Numbered from the stretch's first letter, positions 49,690-62,399 are shown. The stretch is DNA of 64,000 nucleotides from Sipunculus nudus (GCA_026874595.1 CM049315.1:66783916-66847915); one strand, 5' to 3'. Numbers and translations: made by a program. The notes: generated by a model not told the origin, from the sequence alone.

Positions 49690-50800
49690 CCACAGCAGAC
49701 AAACAGATGGACGCTGTGCAAAAATTGCTGCAGGTAGCGCCACCATTTTTGTGTATGTTATAAAACTATCCAAGGGCTACATTTGCGTAAAAAAATTTTC
49801 CTGATTGGTCAAACGAGTCTAAGGAGATATAAGCATGGATGTCTACAGCGTGAACGTGAATGTAGGTGGCGCCACCTGTCATAAAATAAAGAAAGCTATG
49901 CGGGATATATACGCACGCCGAATTTCAGGTAATTTGGTCAAACCACTGCAGAGATATGAGTGATTTTAACCCAAGGCAGATGAACAGATGGACACTGTGA
50001 AAAAATGGCTGCAGGTGGCGCCACCATTTTTTGTGTATGTTATAAAGCTATCCAAGGGCTACATTTGTACAAAAATTTTTTTCCTGATCGGTCAAACGGT
50101 TCCGAGATATGTGGGTTTATGTGTGGAAACAGACGCACAAATAAACGCTGGGCAGAGAGGAAAGGTCAGTGAGTTATTTTAACCCAAGGCAGACAAACAG
50201 ATGGACGCTATGCAAAAATTGCTACAGGTAGCGCCACCATTTTTGTGTATGTTATAAAACTATCCAAGGGCTACATTTGCGTAAAAAATTTTTCCTGATT
50301 GGTCAAACGAGTCCGGAGATATAAGCATGGATGTCTACAGCATGAACGTGAATGTAGGTGGCGCCACCTGTCATAAAATCAAGAAAGCTACCCAGGATGC
50401 ATACGCACGCCGAATTTCAGGTAATTTGGTCAAACCACTGCAGAGATATGAGTGATTTTAACCCAAGGCAGATGAACAGATGGACACTGTGAAAAAATGT
50501 CTGCAGGTGGCGCCACCATTTTTTGTGTATGTTATAAAGCTATCCAAGGGCTACATTTGTACAAAAAATTTTCCTGATCGGTCAAACGGTTCCCGAGATA
50601 TGTGGGTTTATGAGTGGAAACAGACGCACAAATGGACGCTGGGCAGAGAGGAAAGGTCAGAGGTCAAGGCCAATTGGTTAGGCACCAGTTCACATGTGAC
50701 CCGATAATTTGTGTAAGTTTCGGAAAATTCCGTCCAGTAGTCTCAGAGGAGTTCTCTGGAAACGATTGCGGCGGCGGCGGAACCCGGTCAGAAACTTTTT
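49690..50800 (+). repeat. Two tandem copies of a 490-bp repeat plus tail
   Basis: Copies begin at about 49692 and 50184 with GCAGACAAACAGATGGACGC. Each contains three GCGCCACC cores and nearly identical filler (TATCCAAGGGCTACATTTG, GCACGCCGAATTTCAGG). Near identity suggests a fairly recent duplication. Confidence 0.88.
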
Positions 50801-51229
50801 TATGATAATTACAATTATTAACGCTGTTTTCTTGGAATACAGTCTGTTTCACCACCCATGTCCAACTGTGTTTTCTTAGACGATTTTTAGATGCATTTCA
50901 GAGGAGAAAAAATGTAATTTAGGGTGGGCTTATTTTCAACCAGGGAAATCAACACCTACCTTACCCATCATTTAAGAAACATAATTATTTAAAAAAATAA
51001 AGAAAAAAACAGTCTTAAACTTACAACACATCAGCCCCTCTTATCGCGATCAATATCATCGGTCACATGCCAAGTTAGCCCCACTTAGCAGCTGCTGTTT
51101 GGATGATGTCATGTAAACTGTCTAAAATATGACCAGCTGATGCAAAGATGGCTGATCATGAATGAACACATCTGATACTGTAAGCGAGTTGGGATAGGTA
51201 GGGGAATGTTAGTGAGTAGGTACCAGGAT

Positions 51230-52690
51230 GTCTAATTTTGAAATACGCAGATGATACCGAAGTTGTTGGATTAATTTCCAGTTGTGATGAAAATAAATAT
51301 CGGAAGGAATAGGGACTAGTAGTTACTTGGTGCAAGAATAATCATTTGTTACTAAATCCTTCAAAAACAAAGGAATTGAAAATTGATTTTAGACAAAGAC
51401 CAACCTGTCAATATCCGGTATCTATTGGTATAACAGAAGTAGAAATTGCACAAGAGTATAAATACTTGGGGGTAGTATCAGATGACAGACTTAAATGGGA
51501 TAAAAATGTAAACATACTGTACCTTTAAGGGCAGCAGCATTTATACTTTATACTTCCTAAGGAAACTGAAATCGTTTAATATTGATAGTGAACTGTTTGG
51601 TTTATTCTATTCTTCGATGATCCAGAGTGTCATATCATATGCTTTGATATGCTGGTGGGGAAATCTGACCATTAAGAACAAAAAGAAAATTGAACAGATA
51701 GGAAAAATAGCAGAAAAAGTTATTGATTTTAATATAGAGGACATAAATATTATTTGTGAAAAAAATGTTATGAAAATGATGAAAAAATGTTTGAAGGTAA
51801 AAGCTTGCTTAGTGATTACTATAGTCCGTTCCACACCCCCTGTCCACCTGATTTTTCGCGATTATCTCTACATATGACAGACTTGTCAAACAAATTTGCA
51901 CCAATGGCATAAAGAGGCAAAGCGTAATTTTTGGTACCTTTCCTACTCACGATATAAATATTATTTACTTTACGGCCTGGTTGACATGCTTCATATAAAC
52001 CAGTGGTTCATGGCGTCCCTGATAAGTGGCCATTGTCAATCCTCCTTGGATATGGATATAAAGTAATGTGACGTAACAGTGAAGCGCGTGCACGCGGAGA
52101 ATACAAGTCTCGCTGTAAACAGGAGTAGGCAGCTCTTGATTATTGGTCCCGTGAATGTAGGTGCCTCGTTAGTACGTCACGTCTATTATGACGTCATCAC
52201 TATTTCCTGAAATGGCCATTTCACAGATTAGTGGCAAGATGTCGCTATTGAATAGACTAGATACTCATAAAATGGTTTAAAATTGTTTACAGGAAAAATG
52301 ATAAAAGGTAGGCTTTTATTTCCATAATAGTTAATTACGCTTTTTCCTCTTTCTGCCCTTAGGTCAAAAAGTGTTGGCGTTCTTTGATTCGCAAAAAAAT
52401 AATTGCGAAAAAACAGGTGGACAGGGGTACTGGAACGGATTATAGTATATTGTCTGGCTAAAATCAGGCCGAAGGCTGCAGTCTCTGAAATGCAGAACAA
52501 ACCGGTATTCCAATTCATTTGTACCGAAGGCGATTAGATTGTTTAATGCATAAATAAATCAAAACACAATATTACTACTTTTTTAATAATATACTACTAT
52601 GTCTTTGTTTTTCACTCAGCTCTATGTCTTACATATCACCCGCAAAGCAAATTATTGTATTGGTATGGAATAAATCTTGTATCTTGTATC
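51230..52690 (+). mobile_element. LINE 3' fragment (L2/CR1-like), plus strand
   Basis: Reverse transcriptase YADD at about 51247 (KYADDTEVVGL), then LLLNPSKTKELKIDFR, YKYLGVVSDDRLKWD and MIQSVISYALICWWGN. After an insertion the C-terminus resumes as GRRLQSLKCRTNRYSN and FVPKAIRLFNA, stopping at about 52551. A TTGTATC repeat tail lies at 52676-52692. It carries an in-frame stop near 51309 and a frameshift near 51520. The 5' part is missing. Confidence 0.85.
51822..52447. mobile_element. Inverted-repeat DNA element inserted in the LINE fragment
   Basis: ACTATAGTCCGTTCCA, CCCCCTGTCCACCTG and TTTTTCGC at the left are matched inverted at the right (52395-52447, TGGAACGGATTATAGT). Weaker similarity continues about 130 bp inward. 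It interrupts the LINE coding frame. The target duplication is unclear; TA is possible. Two TGACGT-type sites lie inside. No transposase. Confidence 0.72.
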
Positions 52691-55600
52691 TTGTCTACTT
52701 TGCTGGGAGTTGGAGCCTGTCCAGCGGAAGCCGTCAGCATGACCGTCTGTGGAGAAATAGAAGGTGTTTCCTTGAAATGTATCAAATTTATATTTTGAAG
52801 TATGACATTTGAGACAATTCCTAACTGGAAGGGTTCGTTAAGAGTTGAAGTGACCTATTGGCCGAGCCGTTTAGCACTTGTTGTTGAAATTGACAATGAA
52901 ATCGACAAACACTGAACTCGTGCGCCAGGAGCAAAACATGTTACCATTGTGACGTCATAGATCCCCAACTGGCTATTTGCACGTTACGATTGGGAACAAC
53001 TTAAGCACTCAAAGGAAAAATATCTAGAGTGAGTGAAAACGGTTTATTGTGTTTGTGAATATGCGTGAACATGTAATAAACATATTGTGTTGGGTAAGCC
53101 CAGGTAAGCAATGGTGCAATTTTCCGTTGCTTAATATTTAAAAAATTCTATGCTTACACATGAATCGATGTTTAGCTCAGTGGAATTTTTCTATCGAAAG
53201 CACAAATAAACTTGGTCACATAGTTATGGCTACTCTGGTGTTATTTGAACTTGAAAAATAGTATTTGATCACTACATTGAAGACAGCAATGTGTTTACAT
53301 ATATATTCCAAGCAAGTCTTTAAATATGTCACATGCAAACCTGAAGCGGTTTGTAAAAGGTGTACCAACACAGTGTTACACGTATGCCCTACTCCTGGTA
53401 TCACCGGGGGAACACCCTATGACGTCATGCAACCAGGGGAGGTTCCCTTGGCAATGATGCCATAGATGCTGCTCTTGATTGACCACAGAGCTGGTGATGT
53501 AATCCGTAATCCATCGCTTATGCTACTAACAGATATACTGCTGGGGGGGGGGGGGGTTATTTCAGTATCACACACGTAATACACGTATCACCCCATACCT
53601 AGGCGTATAAATATTCATGTCTGAGTATAATAAATACTAATTAACCGACTTGGTAACTTCCCAAAGTCAAAAGACTAGGTTAGTCTGATGGCACGTTTTT
53701 TTAGATTTGTGTATATATATATTAATTTATATTGTATAACCCCCCCCCCCCCGTTTTGTTAACAGATATCACCTGAAATATTGATCAAAACAATGCAATT
53801 AATGTTATGTAATATATGCCATACCTTATTAAAACATGGACAACGTATAAACATTTCTTTATAAACACCGCGGTCGAGGGCTCAGTACCCCATTCACATG
53901 CACGCAGACACTCCAGTGAGTATATATACACACAAGTATCTAACACCTCACAATAATAATTCCATACATCAACATAATGTTTTCATTCCCATAAGAAATA
54001 TCAGTTACACAAGATGTATGAATAATAAAAAATACCATATTTGCAGGATCAAAGCTAATGAAATGTAGAAACAAGTCTCAATCTGCGGACACCAGTGACA
54101 GGAATTCCATGACTGTGTTTTAAAAAATTTGATCATGATTAGACTAACTAAAATTTCGGGAGGACGGGGTGTAGTTGATGCGTCTATGACCCTTTGTATG
54201 GCTGCTGCAGAAGATTTACTTAATATAATACTTCATATGCTAGATGTTAATGTAACTTTATATATAGGACCTCTTTGGCCTAATTCACATGCAGACATTT
54301 ACTTATGTGAGTATAAATACAGACATAAGTAAATTTACTTATGTAAGTATACTGTGTCATGTGAACAGATTTGCATATATGAGTATAAATACTACTTGAG
54401 TAAACTTTCATGAGTAAAGTTATATTTGCACGATCTCAGGAGGTTGAGCAAAAGTATATTTGCATGCACGTGACTTTAGGTGTTTGAACAGATTTTTTTT
54501 TTGCATGTAGGAGCAACTTGAAATTGCAAACGAAAGTATTTGTCTACTTCTGTTGTTACACCTACCATGGAAGAACATCTAATAAGGCTTGTTTATGCAG
54601 GGATCGACAATAATTTCATTCTTTATATCTGGTTATTTAATATTTATAATTAATTATGTATTTTATTAAGTATTTCTTAAACGAGATATTAAAAATCCCA
54701 TTTGAAATATTGCCCTTATGAACATGCTTCAAAACACATTTTATTTAAAGTCCGAATGATGCCCATGGATCGATACACTGATCAACCGATATGTTGAATT
54801 TGGTCTATTTTCCAGCTCAACAAAGTCATTAAAGTGGGTTCAGCGTACCACCAGACAAGTGAATATATATTATCAGTCATTTGAACTATTTTTTCAAAAC
54901 TTTAAGGATAAATTTGTGAATCCTCGGCATAGCAGAGCAGTTATAGCAGCCATCGCGAAACAGGAAACTGTATAAAAGCATAGGAGGTTTATGCCTTAGA
55001 GCAGGCATTTCAAATTTACAAAATGTTTAACATTGTTGGAAATTCATGTCTGCCTGAAGTTCTCATATCCTAAACGGATTCTCTGTAGATTCGAAATGGG
55101 ACATGTCATGTTTCGTGTATGAAATAATTCTTGATTTTACAGTGTCACCCTATAGAAAATGTCAAATGTGAGCTTTGGGTCCTTGGGCCCTTATTTGCTT
55201 CATATAGTGTGTTAAATGTCAATTTGCATACAGGACATTAGCGACATGTGAACACAGAGAACATTTACTCAAAGAAGATGTTTACTGACAGGTGTAGATT
55301 TACTCCTATACATGTCTGTATGTGAATCTTTACTAAAAATGTTACATGCAAGTTTGATGTTTCTGTTACAAAACGCATAACTGGTAAGTCTCACTGTTGG
55401 GGTCAAGGGAAAAAGATATTATATTTAAATATGCATATGAAGAGCATTGTTTCTCAAATGCCCTGTTTGTTTTTCTTATATTTTAGTAAAATCTATGTTT
55501 AATCTTTTAAATATACAATGTGTAAATTGTGTCACTGCGCTTGACAAGTGACCTTTCAAGGTCATTTGAGGTTATTCCTGAGATGCCTCCCGATCTTAAC

Positions 55601-56630
55601 ATAACACTTACATTTTAATCTTATATTTCTAAATGTTTCATGCTTTTATCATAAAATGCATACTTGGTTAGGTTATCTGCTCCACTTTATGACATGTGTG
55701 TGCAAAGTTCACATACTACTAGTATGGTTTTACTTAAAAGCATAAATATACTCTTTATGCAAAAAAAAAAGATTATATGAGTAAAAGTTAGTTCTGCTAA
55801 CAAGAGGCTGCCAGTGTTAAAATCAACGTTACACGCCACAAAAAGCGGACACAGAGTAATCTCGAGTCTAATATCAGTTGGGTATATATTTATACGTGTG
55901 TCTGTGTGTGTTATAAAACCAATGAAATGGAGGAGATTTTTCTATCACCAAGATTGCCAATAATCATACAAAGCACCCAGGGAAGAAATGTAAAGGAGAC
56001 ATCAGTCACATCGAGAAGATTTATTCCCACCATAAAAAAAATTACACAACATTGGAGGTTGACTGACCTTGATGATCGGACATCACCATTATTGTAACGT
56101 GATTGTCATACATAAGAAATATTATCTGTACCAGCATCACTCGAAAATATATATTCAAAGTCAGTTATCAGTGTGTTAAAAATAGCTGAAAGGGGAGGAA
56201 AACCACAACAGATTAATTAATTTAACCTCTCTTTTTTATTTAAAGTTACACTTAGTTGGAATAACTTTTTGTCTTACTGAATAATTATTGAACTTTTCTG
56301 TACCTCACAGGGTTTATTTAAGAGGTTAAGTCTGAAGTATGTCCAGTTGACACCCTCTGAAAATAAAGTAAAAAGGTGATTTTTGATGAATAAAATGGCA
56401 ACCATCCTGCCAATTTGCATGCTTAATAAACTCTGATATAACAACAAGTTCCATGCGCTGAAACCCTGTAATCCCTTATGACTAAAAAATACTATTTTTG
56501 TCCAGCAATCATTATACCAATCAATGATACAAAAATGTCAATCAATGATACCTTTTTATCCAGAACATACGAAGATTATAAGATTTTTTCACAAAAAGTT
56601 TATCTCAGTGTAAACTGAAATCTTAATATA
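52691..56630. other. Large intergenic stretch, no gene seen
   Basis: Poly-G at 53545-53555 and poly-C at 53741-53752. TTTACTTATGT...ACATAAGTAAA hairpins occur at 54298-54350. TTCACATGCAGACAT near 54286 and an inverted relative near 55316 might bound an old element. Short frames only. Confidence 0.5.
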
Positions 56631-56636
56631 TTTATT
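56631..56636 (-). terminator. Candidate polyadenylation signal of BTB gene 4
   Basis: AATAAA on the minus strand, about 327 bp after the stop codon. Confidence 0.35.
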
Positions 56637-56962
56637 TAAAAAAAACTAAAGTACACACTATTCTGCATCGATGCCCGGCTTTAGTGACAATTGTGCAGAA
56701 AAAAATGAAATTGATGACAGAAAGATTCTCCATAATATTTGAAATTAAATTACAGAACTCTGGCAGAATTACAAATAAAAGTGGAAGATATATGATAATT
56801 TCAGAAAATAACGCTGAATGTCTCAAGCTACATGATTACTTGCTTAAATTGTCTGAATATTAGAAAGCGTCTTTAAAACAAAATGATATAACATGACCTC
56901 TCTAAGTACATAAACAAAAACACATGAAGCCGTTCTGTTGCGAGGCTTCTGTCTCGAGCGCC

Positions 56963-59900
56963 TCAGTAGGAGTCGTATTCGTCATCCACCAGGGACTGGT
57001 GTATCAGCTGCCTCATCGCGATGTCCTGCAACACGGCAGCAGCAACCTTCTTCCTCTCCTCCTCTTCCTCTGGATCTTCTCCATCGCTGTTCCACATCAT
57101 TTCGTCAGCTTCATCCAAACTCTCCCCGTGGGACATGGCATCCAACGCCTCCTCCCTCCATCTACTTCTGACCGTCTTCAGGATCTTCAGTATCTCAGCT
57201 GATTCTAACAAACCCTTCTCAATGTTGGTCTCACAGGTGGCTTCTCCTAAGCGATCCAAGAAGCAGCGCCTTACCAGACCAATACGAATATTGATTGGTT
57301 GATAGCATGATGGAACTGTAGGCACCTCAGTCAGACACTCTTTGAAAGGGTTGTATATTCCAGCCTCCATATATGAAGAGCGGATCTTCTTGTAGAGCAA
57401 GTAGATGTTGCCTTCATTCTCACTATTGAGCGACATCTTTACCTCTCGTGTTGATCTGATGGGACGGTCCTTTGGAAACTGCTTCACTTCCCATGCATTC
57501 TTTTGTATCTTGTACACCAGGGCATTTCTGCCTAGTTTGATAAGCAGTTGATCATCTGTGCCCAGGATGTCAAAAGGATCATTGGTCTTAAGATCAGCCA
57601 GCAGTGATCTCAGAGGAATGTTAGCAGCGGGACTTGCCAACCGCTGTAACTCTCCACTAGATGGCGTCAGATGCCAGATGAGAATCTTCGATGGCTCTCT
57701 CATACAAATAATGTATCCCGCTCCATCCTTCCTGATTACGACTCTCACTTTTAGACAAAAACCTCCTTGCTCACTCTCGCTCACACAGACAGGCTCCCAT
57801 TTGCGTGTTTCCATGTTGTACCGTTCAAATATGAACTTCCACGTCTTCTTGCTGTCGGCACAATAGGCGCCTCGCATTCTCTCATACCATACGCCCGTCT
57901 TTTCTTGATCTTTCTTGGACTTTGCCGAGTCGTTCTTTTCAGTTGACACCTCCTCCTTAAACGAGTACAGGTTACCATCGTTGAAGGATAACACTTGAGA
58001 TTTGTTTGTTCGTCCAGATCCATATTCTCTGTCCTCGGTGTCCATATGTATGTACTTCGTTTCCTTGGAATCCATGTTGAGTAGCCTGAACTCACGGTAA
58101 CCGTATGGAATGCAGGCGAATTCTCCTAATGATCCAATGCCATACAAAGAATGGTTTCCATCGCCATGGACTGTTCCTGAAGCAAGATGACGTGGGATTC
58201 CTACAGTAAACCAAGTCTTCTTCTGCGGCCGGTATATCAACTGTACGCCTTGGTTCCCATTCTCATAAAAAAGCACCTCTTCTACGTGGTTACCATTCGT
58301 TTCCTTGTCATCCTTCTCATCCCCGTCAGCACCCGAGGCCTGGATATCTTCCGTTGACAAACCAGCTGCTTCCTTCAGCTCCAGGAGTTTGGGGCCCCTG
58401 CCTGGATTATCTTTCTCACACCACTGCTTTAAAAAGTCCTCCAGCTTTTGCTCAGAACAAAACTTAGCAAGTCCTTGTTTCAGGAAATGCAGCAGATGAG
58501 TTGCCCGCATTTCCATTGCCTCATTGCTTTTGATGAGAGTATCATAGAAACGGCTTAGGGCAACATCCTTGGACACCTCCTCAATTTCCCTTATTGAGAG
58601 GTCAACACTGACGGCCCAGGTCCACAAGCACGTGGACACGCTGAGGTTCTTCAGAAGAAAGTGGACGCACAACTCTTCTAAATCCTTCATCTTGAATAAC
58701 TGAGCTACCTGGAAAAGTCCCTCGACGTCTGACTTTTCGATCTGGATCTCGCCATGGTAGATGAATTCCAGCACTGATGTGACCGGCTGGATGGTTTCCA
58801 GCTGGTTAGAGAGGTCGACCTCTTTCGGTCCCGATGTACCATCGGTGGAAAACATCTTGCGGATGTAGGGGCTGATGCCCGCCATAACACAATGATGTGC
58901 AAGAGCCTTGTCATCACCAACCTTAAGGGATAGGTCACAGTACTCAGACCGGTCGTATTGCTGACACAGCAACACCTGCAGACCCTTTCTTTTCCTAGCT
59001 CTACCAACAAATGATGCTGATTGTTCATTCTTTCTTCTTGCCTGAAAAAGAATGAAAAAAATGACAGAATCCTGACGTTTCATTGGATGATAACATAACT
59101 GCTTTGATTAACGTAAGGAGAACCAAATTCAATTATTTACAAATAAAAGGCTCTGACTGCTTCGGTGGAGGAGTAATGTATAAACCAGTATACCTTTGAA
59201 CATTTTCGCATGTAAAGATATTTTGAGAATAATTTGACTACAGCCATGCAAGGCTGGAGGGAGATCATTGTCGGTCCTCACTCCACCCGCCTTTTTATAA
59301 GTCATTAGGGCTGACATGATCATCATTAAACCAAGAAAGTTCTCTTAGGAAACCCAAAGTTAGGTCACAGTGACTTATCATTTGACTTGACGGATTTCAA
59401 AGGGTCCTATTCTGATATCTGAGGTCTATTAACTACAGATAATCCCTTGAACCTTTTATATAGACCAGAAAATGCCAGTCCTATGGCACACAGGCATCTT
59501 TTCTTGTCTCCACGTGCTGATAGCATGTGAGGGCCTGCATGCCTACATTATCCAAACACAAACAACGAGGACATTTGGCGGTAAGTCAGACGATCCAGAG
59601 TTTTGCAACGGGCGTTTTGCAACTGGTGACCTTCAAACCTCTGGACATATGCTACCAATCACCTTAGAATACGTTTTCTCCCCGTTTACCAGCATTGCTG
59701 TGTTAATAACAGTTTATATATAATCATGCACATACATCCGTCATGAGAACTTTTTTTAACAGGAATTATAAAGAGTCCATTATCATATATGAAGAGTAAG
59801 TCAGAAAACACATTCTTTCTACAGAAAAAAGTAAGACAACAGCTTGCTTTAAGCACTTAAAAAATAAACCCTTTTAAACCGCACTTTTGGAAATATTTTG

Positions 59901-60615
59901 ACTGAGTAAAATATTTGAGAAATGATGCCTCATTTCATCCCAGTCATCATAATGTATAAAAGAAATGGCCGTAACGCTAATATTCATGCAAACAATCCAT
60001 TATTATTATACGGAAACAAGTTCACGCACACATACAAACCCTGAATGTCATTTTACATCTATTTTTCATGTTAACGATAAAAAAAGGAGAAATTGATCTG
60101 ATACTGACAGCTCAATATTCAAATTTAGTTATCATTACTTAAACACATACTAACCGGAAGTCTCCAAAAGCCACCAAAACAATTAAATGACAATGTATGG
60201 GTGCAATAAACTAAAAAAAATTAAACAATAACTCATTATTCCGTCTGTTTTTATTTGTTCAATCCTTTTACATACACACATGCGCACACACCTGGGTGCA
60301 TGCTTCTGTACTAATGTTCAGCGCACTGTCATGGCCCATGGACAGTCAGTTAAAAAAAGGAGGGCGATGGAACCCGATGAGGAGCTGGTCCTCAAATTGA
60401 TATTTTTTCACTAACACTGAAGAAAAGCAGATGGGCCCAGGGGTTTATAAACCCAGACATGTTTTTTGTGGCCATTCTTAATTAGTACGGGGAAAATGGC
60501 GGCAATTTATGCTTAAAACCATGTAAATCCTGTTCAAGCTGTCCTGAAATATCACCAGTCTGGTATTAAGGAAGCTTACCTCTCTGAGCACCTGGTGCTG
60601 GACAAATGGGAACAT
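56963..60615 (-). CDS. BTB-BACK protein, gene 4 of cluster
   Basis: Coding exons are 60580-60615 (MFPFVQHQVLRE, ATG in a good CCACCATG context) and 56963-59041. The donor is GTAAGC at 60579, the acceptor TTTTTCAG before 59041, phase 0. The protein has 704 residues. The ATG at 59083 lies in the intron. Order: pre-BTB ARRKNEQSASFVGRARK, BTB about 36-147 (CDLSLKVGDD; AHHCVMAGISPYI), BACK about 148-250 (CLWTWAVSVDLS; HFLKQGLAKFC), linker, then a beta-rich kelch-like region about 280-640 (LIYRPQKKTWFTV, VVIRKDGAGYIICMREP, LIWHLTP, NAWEVKQFPKDRPIR, AGIYNPFKE). A strongly acidic EDPEEEEERKK segment precedes the C-terminal helix. Kelch diglycines are missing. Expected role: cullin-3 ligase adaptor, substrate unknown. 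The frame is intact. Confidence 0.92.
59042..60579 (-). other. Intron 1 of BTB gene 4
   Basis: 1.5 kb, donor GTAAGC, acceptor TTTTTCAG, phase 0. No repeat of note seen. Confidence 0.8.
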
Positions 60616-60800
60616 GGTGGCGTCTCCGGAGAGTGTAATTTTGTGTCGACCGAGGTACCCGCTGAAGGACTGTCAAAATTGTCTCGCCCACTCAGCCGGG
60701 GATGTGGGTGCTGAATGCTTGGTAACGACTAAAATGAAGCCTGGCTGGAAGCCAAGTTTCCCAGAATCTTCCCATTCGTGCTTCTGCGCAGTGCAGCAAA
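60616..60800 (-). promoter_or_regulatory. Promoter region of BTB gene 4 with STAT-like site
   Basis: TTCTGGGAA at 60766-60758 on the coding strand, 143 bp before the ATG, followed by ACTTGGC exactly as in gene 1. GC-richer than its surroundings. No clear TATA box. Confidence 0.55.
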
Positions 60801-60960
60801 TATCTCTTGTTTTGAAGCTAAGATGACACGGCAAACAAGTCGGCCTAAGTTCACTCATCTGTAACGGGCAACAGGAATTTAACAAAAAAAACGGCCAGGG
60901 ATATTCAGGCGATCTTGGCACCAATCCATATGTGTTTACTTCTCAGTCGCAAAACCCTAC

Positions 60961-60961
<1 letters not shown>

Positions 60962-61025
<64 letters not shown>
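60962..61025. repeat. (GA)n microsatellite
   Basis: Uninterrupted GA run. ORFs through it are artefacts. Confidence 0.97.
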
Positions 61026-61028
<3 letters not shown>

Positions 61029-62327
61029 TCACCTTGTTCACGATTCACTTTTCAATCACTATTTTCGGATTTGTTTCTTTCGCTTTCCACAAGGTCATGG
61101 ACGCATTTTTTTCAACCAGAGGGGAAATACTATAATATATCTCCAACATTAAACGAGTGTCCCCCCCCCCCCCCCAATAAACAGTGTTCTGATTTTGATA
61201 TATAATAAATACGAGATATTAATAAAAAATGTGTCCCAGTGGTTTATCGATGTCTTTCATCAACCAATAAAATACCAAAAGGGCCTAAAACATGACATGA
61301 CTCACCCGTTTCTACAACAATGTGGAACCTAGACATTAAAGACACAAATTATATTAAATGATTAATGTAGTTTTTTAAGAATAAAATTACGATATTGCGA
61401 AAATTATTCTATCGGAACTAAGGTTTCACTTGCCGTTGGTTTCTGGAACGAGAATATTCTGTTATTTCATACCTAAAAAATGGTAAAAAAAATTGGTACA
61501 AAGTGTAAACTATTCTGCAACCCCACCCCTCCCACACCAAACCCGCTCGGCTGATACACCCCCTCAACAGTTGCGCTTCCATGAAAAAACTTGCCCCTCA
61601 AGCCTCCCCCACCAGTATTAGCAATATTATATTGAGAAATATGTGTTTGGTGAGCTATATATTGTATTCCTCGTTGCAAAGGCCTTTGAAATGAAATTAT
61701 ATAAACTTAATAATATTATTATTATTTATTTTATAATATCACATACAGTAGAGCGTCGTTTATCCGAGAGCCTCCGGGGACAGGCATTTTGTTGGGATGA
61801 ACGATGGTTCGTATGAAAGATTTCGCATGAAATTGCTCTGTGATTAGGCCTACCTCCGAGTTCGGGACATAACCAGATACTGACCGACCAAAATTGATTA
61901 AGATATCCCCTGATAAACGTGTGACAATATATTAGAACATTTTCGATCGATGGAGAAGGCGGATCCCCTGGACCCCCCCCCCCCCCCTCCTTTGGATCCG
62001 CTTCTGCTACTGACAATGTATGTATTTTTCCCTTTTTTTCTTTTAGCTTCCTTGCCTTAAAACACATTTAATTCATCTTTCATATCGATCTATCATATAT
62101 ACGTCTAACAATAATTATATATGTAACCACAATATAAATGTAAAAACATATTTGTACATATCTTATTGAGACAGCATCCCACTGAAAATCAATATTTTAT
62201 TTTAACTTTATGAATAAAAAAAATAGCCACATTCCTCATCTTTTTTCCTCATCTCTTTTTATTCCTCATCTGATACATACCCCCTAACCCCGATACAAAG
62301 CCCGGTTACCGGGTTTATCAGCTAGTA

Positions 62328-62330
<3 letters not shown>
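61026..62330. other. Intergenic with repeat debris
   Basis: Poly-C runs at 61160-61174 and 61975-61987. The sequence around 61950-62010 (GGATCCCCTGGACCC, GGATCCGCTTCTGC) looks like interspersed repeat. The pogo-like end at 61743 is listed separately. Confidence 0.5.
61743..61850 (+). mobile_element. Possible pogo/Tigger-like transposon end
   Basis: ACAGTAGAGCGTCGTTTATC followed by CGAGAGCC. Resembles the candidate end at 4485-4597 on the other strand. No partner end or transposase seen. Confidence 0.3.

Positions 62331-62377
<47 letters not shown>
62331..62377. repeat. (TA)n microsatellite with (AC)n tail
   Basis: TA run followed by ACACACACAC. Confidence 0.97.
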
Positions 62378-62379
<2 letters not shown>

Positions 62380-62399
62380 CACACACACACCCCAATCGC

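Noticed and set aside
42480-50660. Possible CRISPR-like array from regular short palindromes
   Set aside because: Units are 335-490 bp of conserved repeat rather than short repeats with unique spacers, and the context is a eukaryotic intron and intergenic DNA.
59042-59083. ATG at 59083 as the start of BTB gene 4
   Set aside because: The 14 codons before 59041 run through a polypyrimidine tract and AG acceptor. Paralogues show conserved coding only from the acceptor on.
60915-61205. ORFs with Arg-Glu repeats
   Set aside because: Translation of the GA microsatellite.
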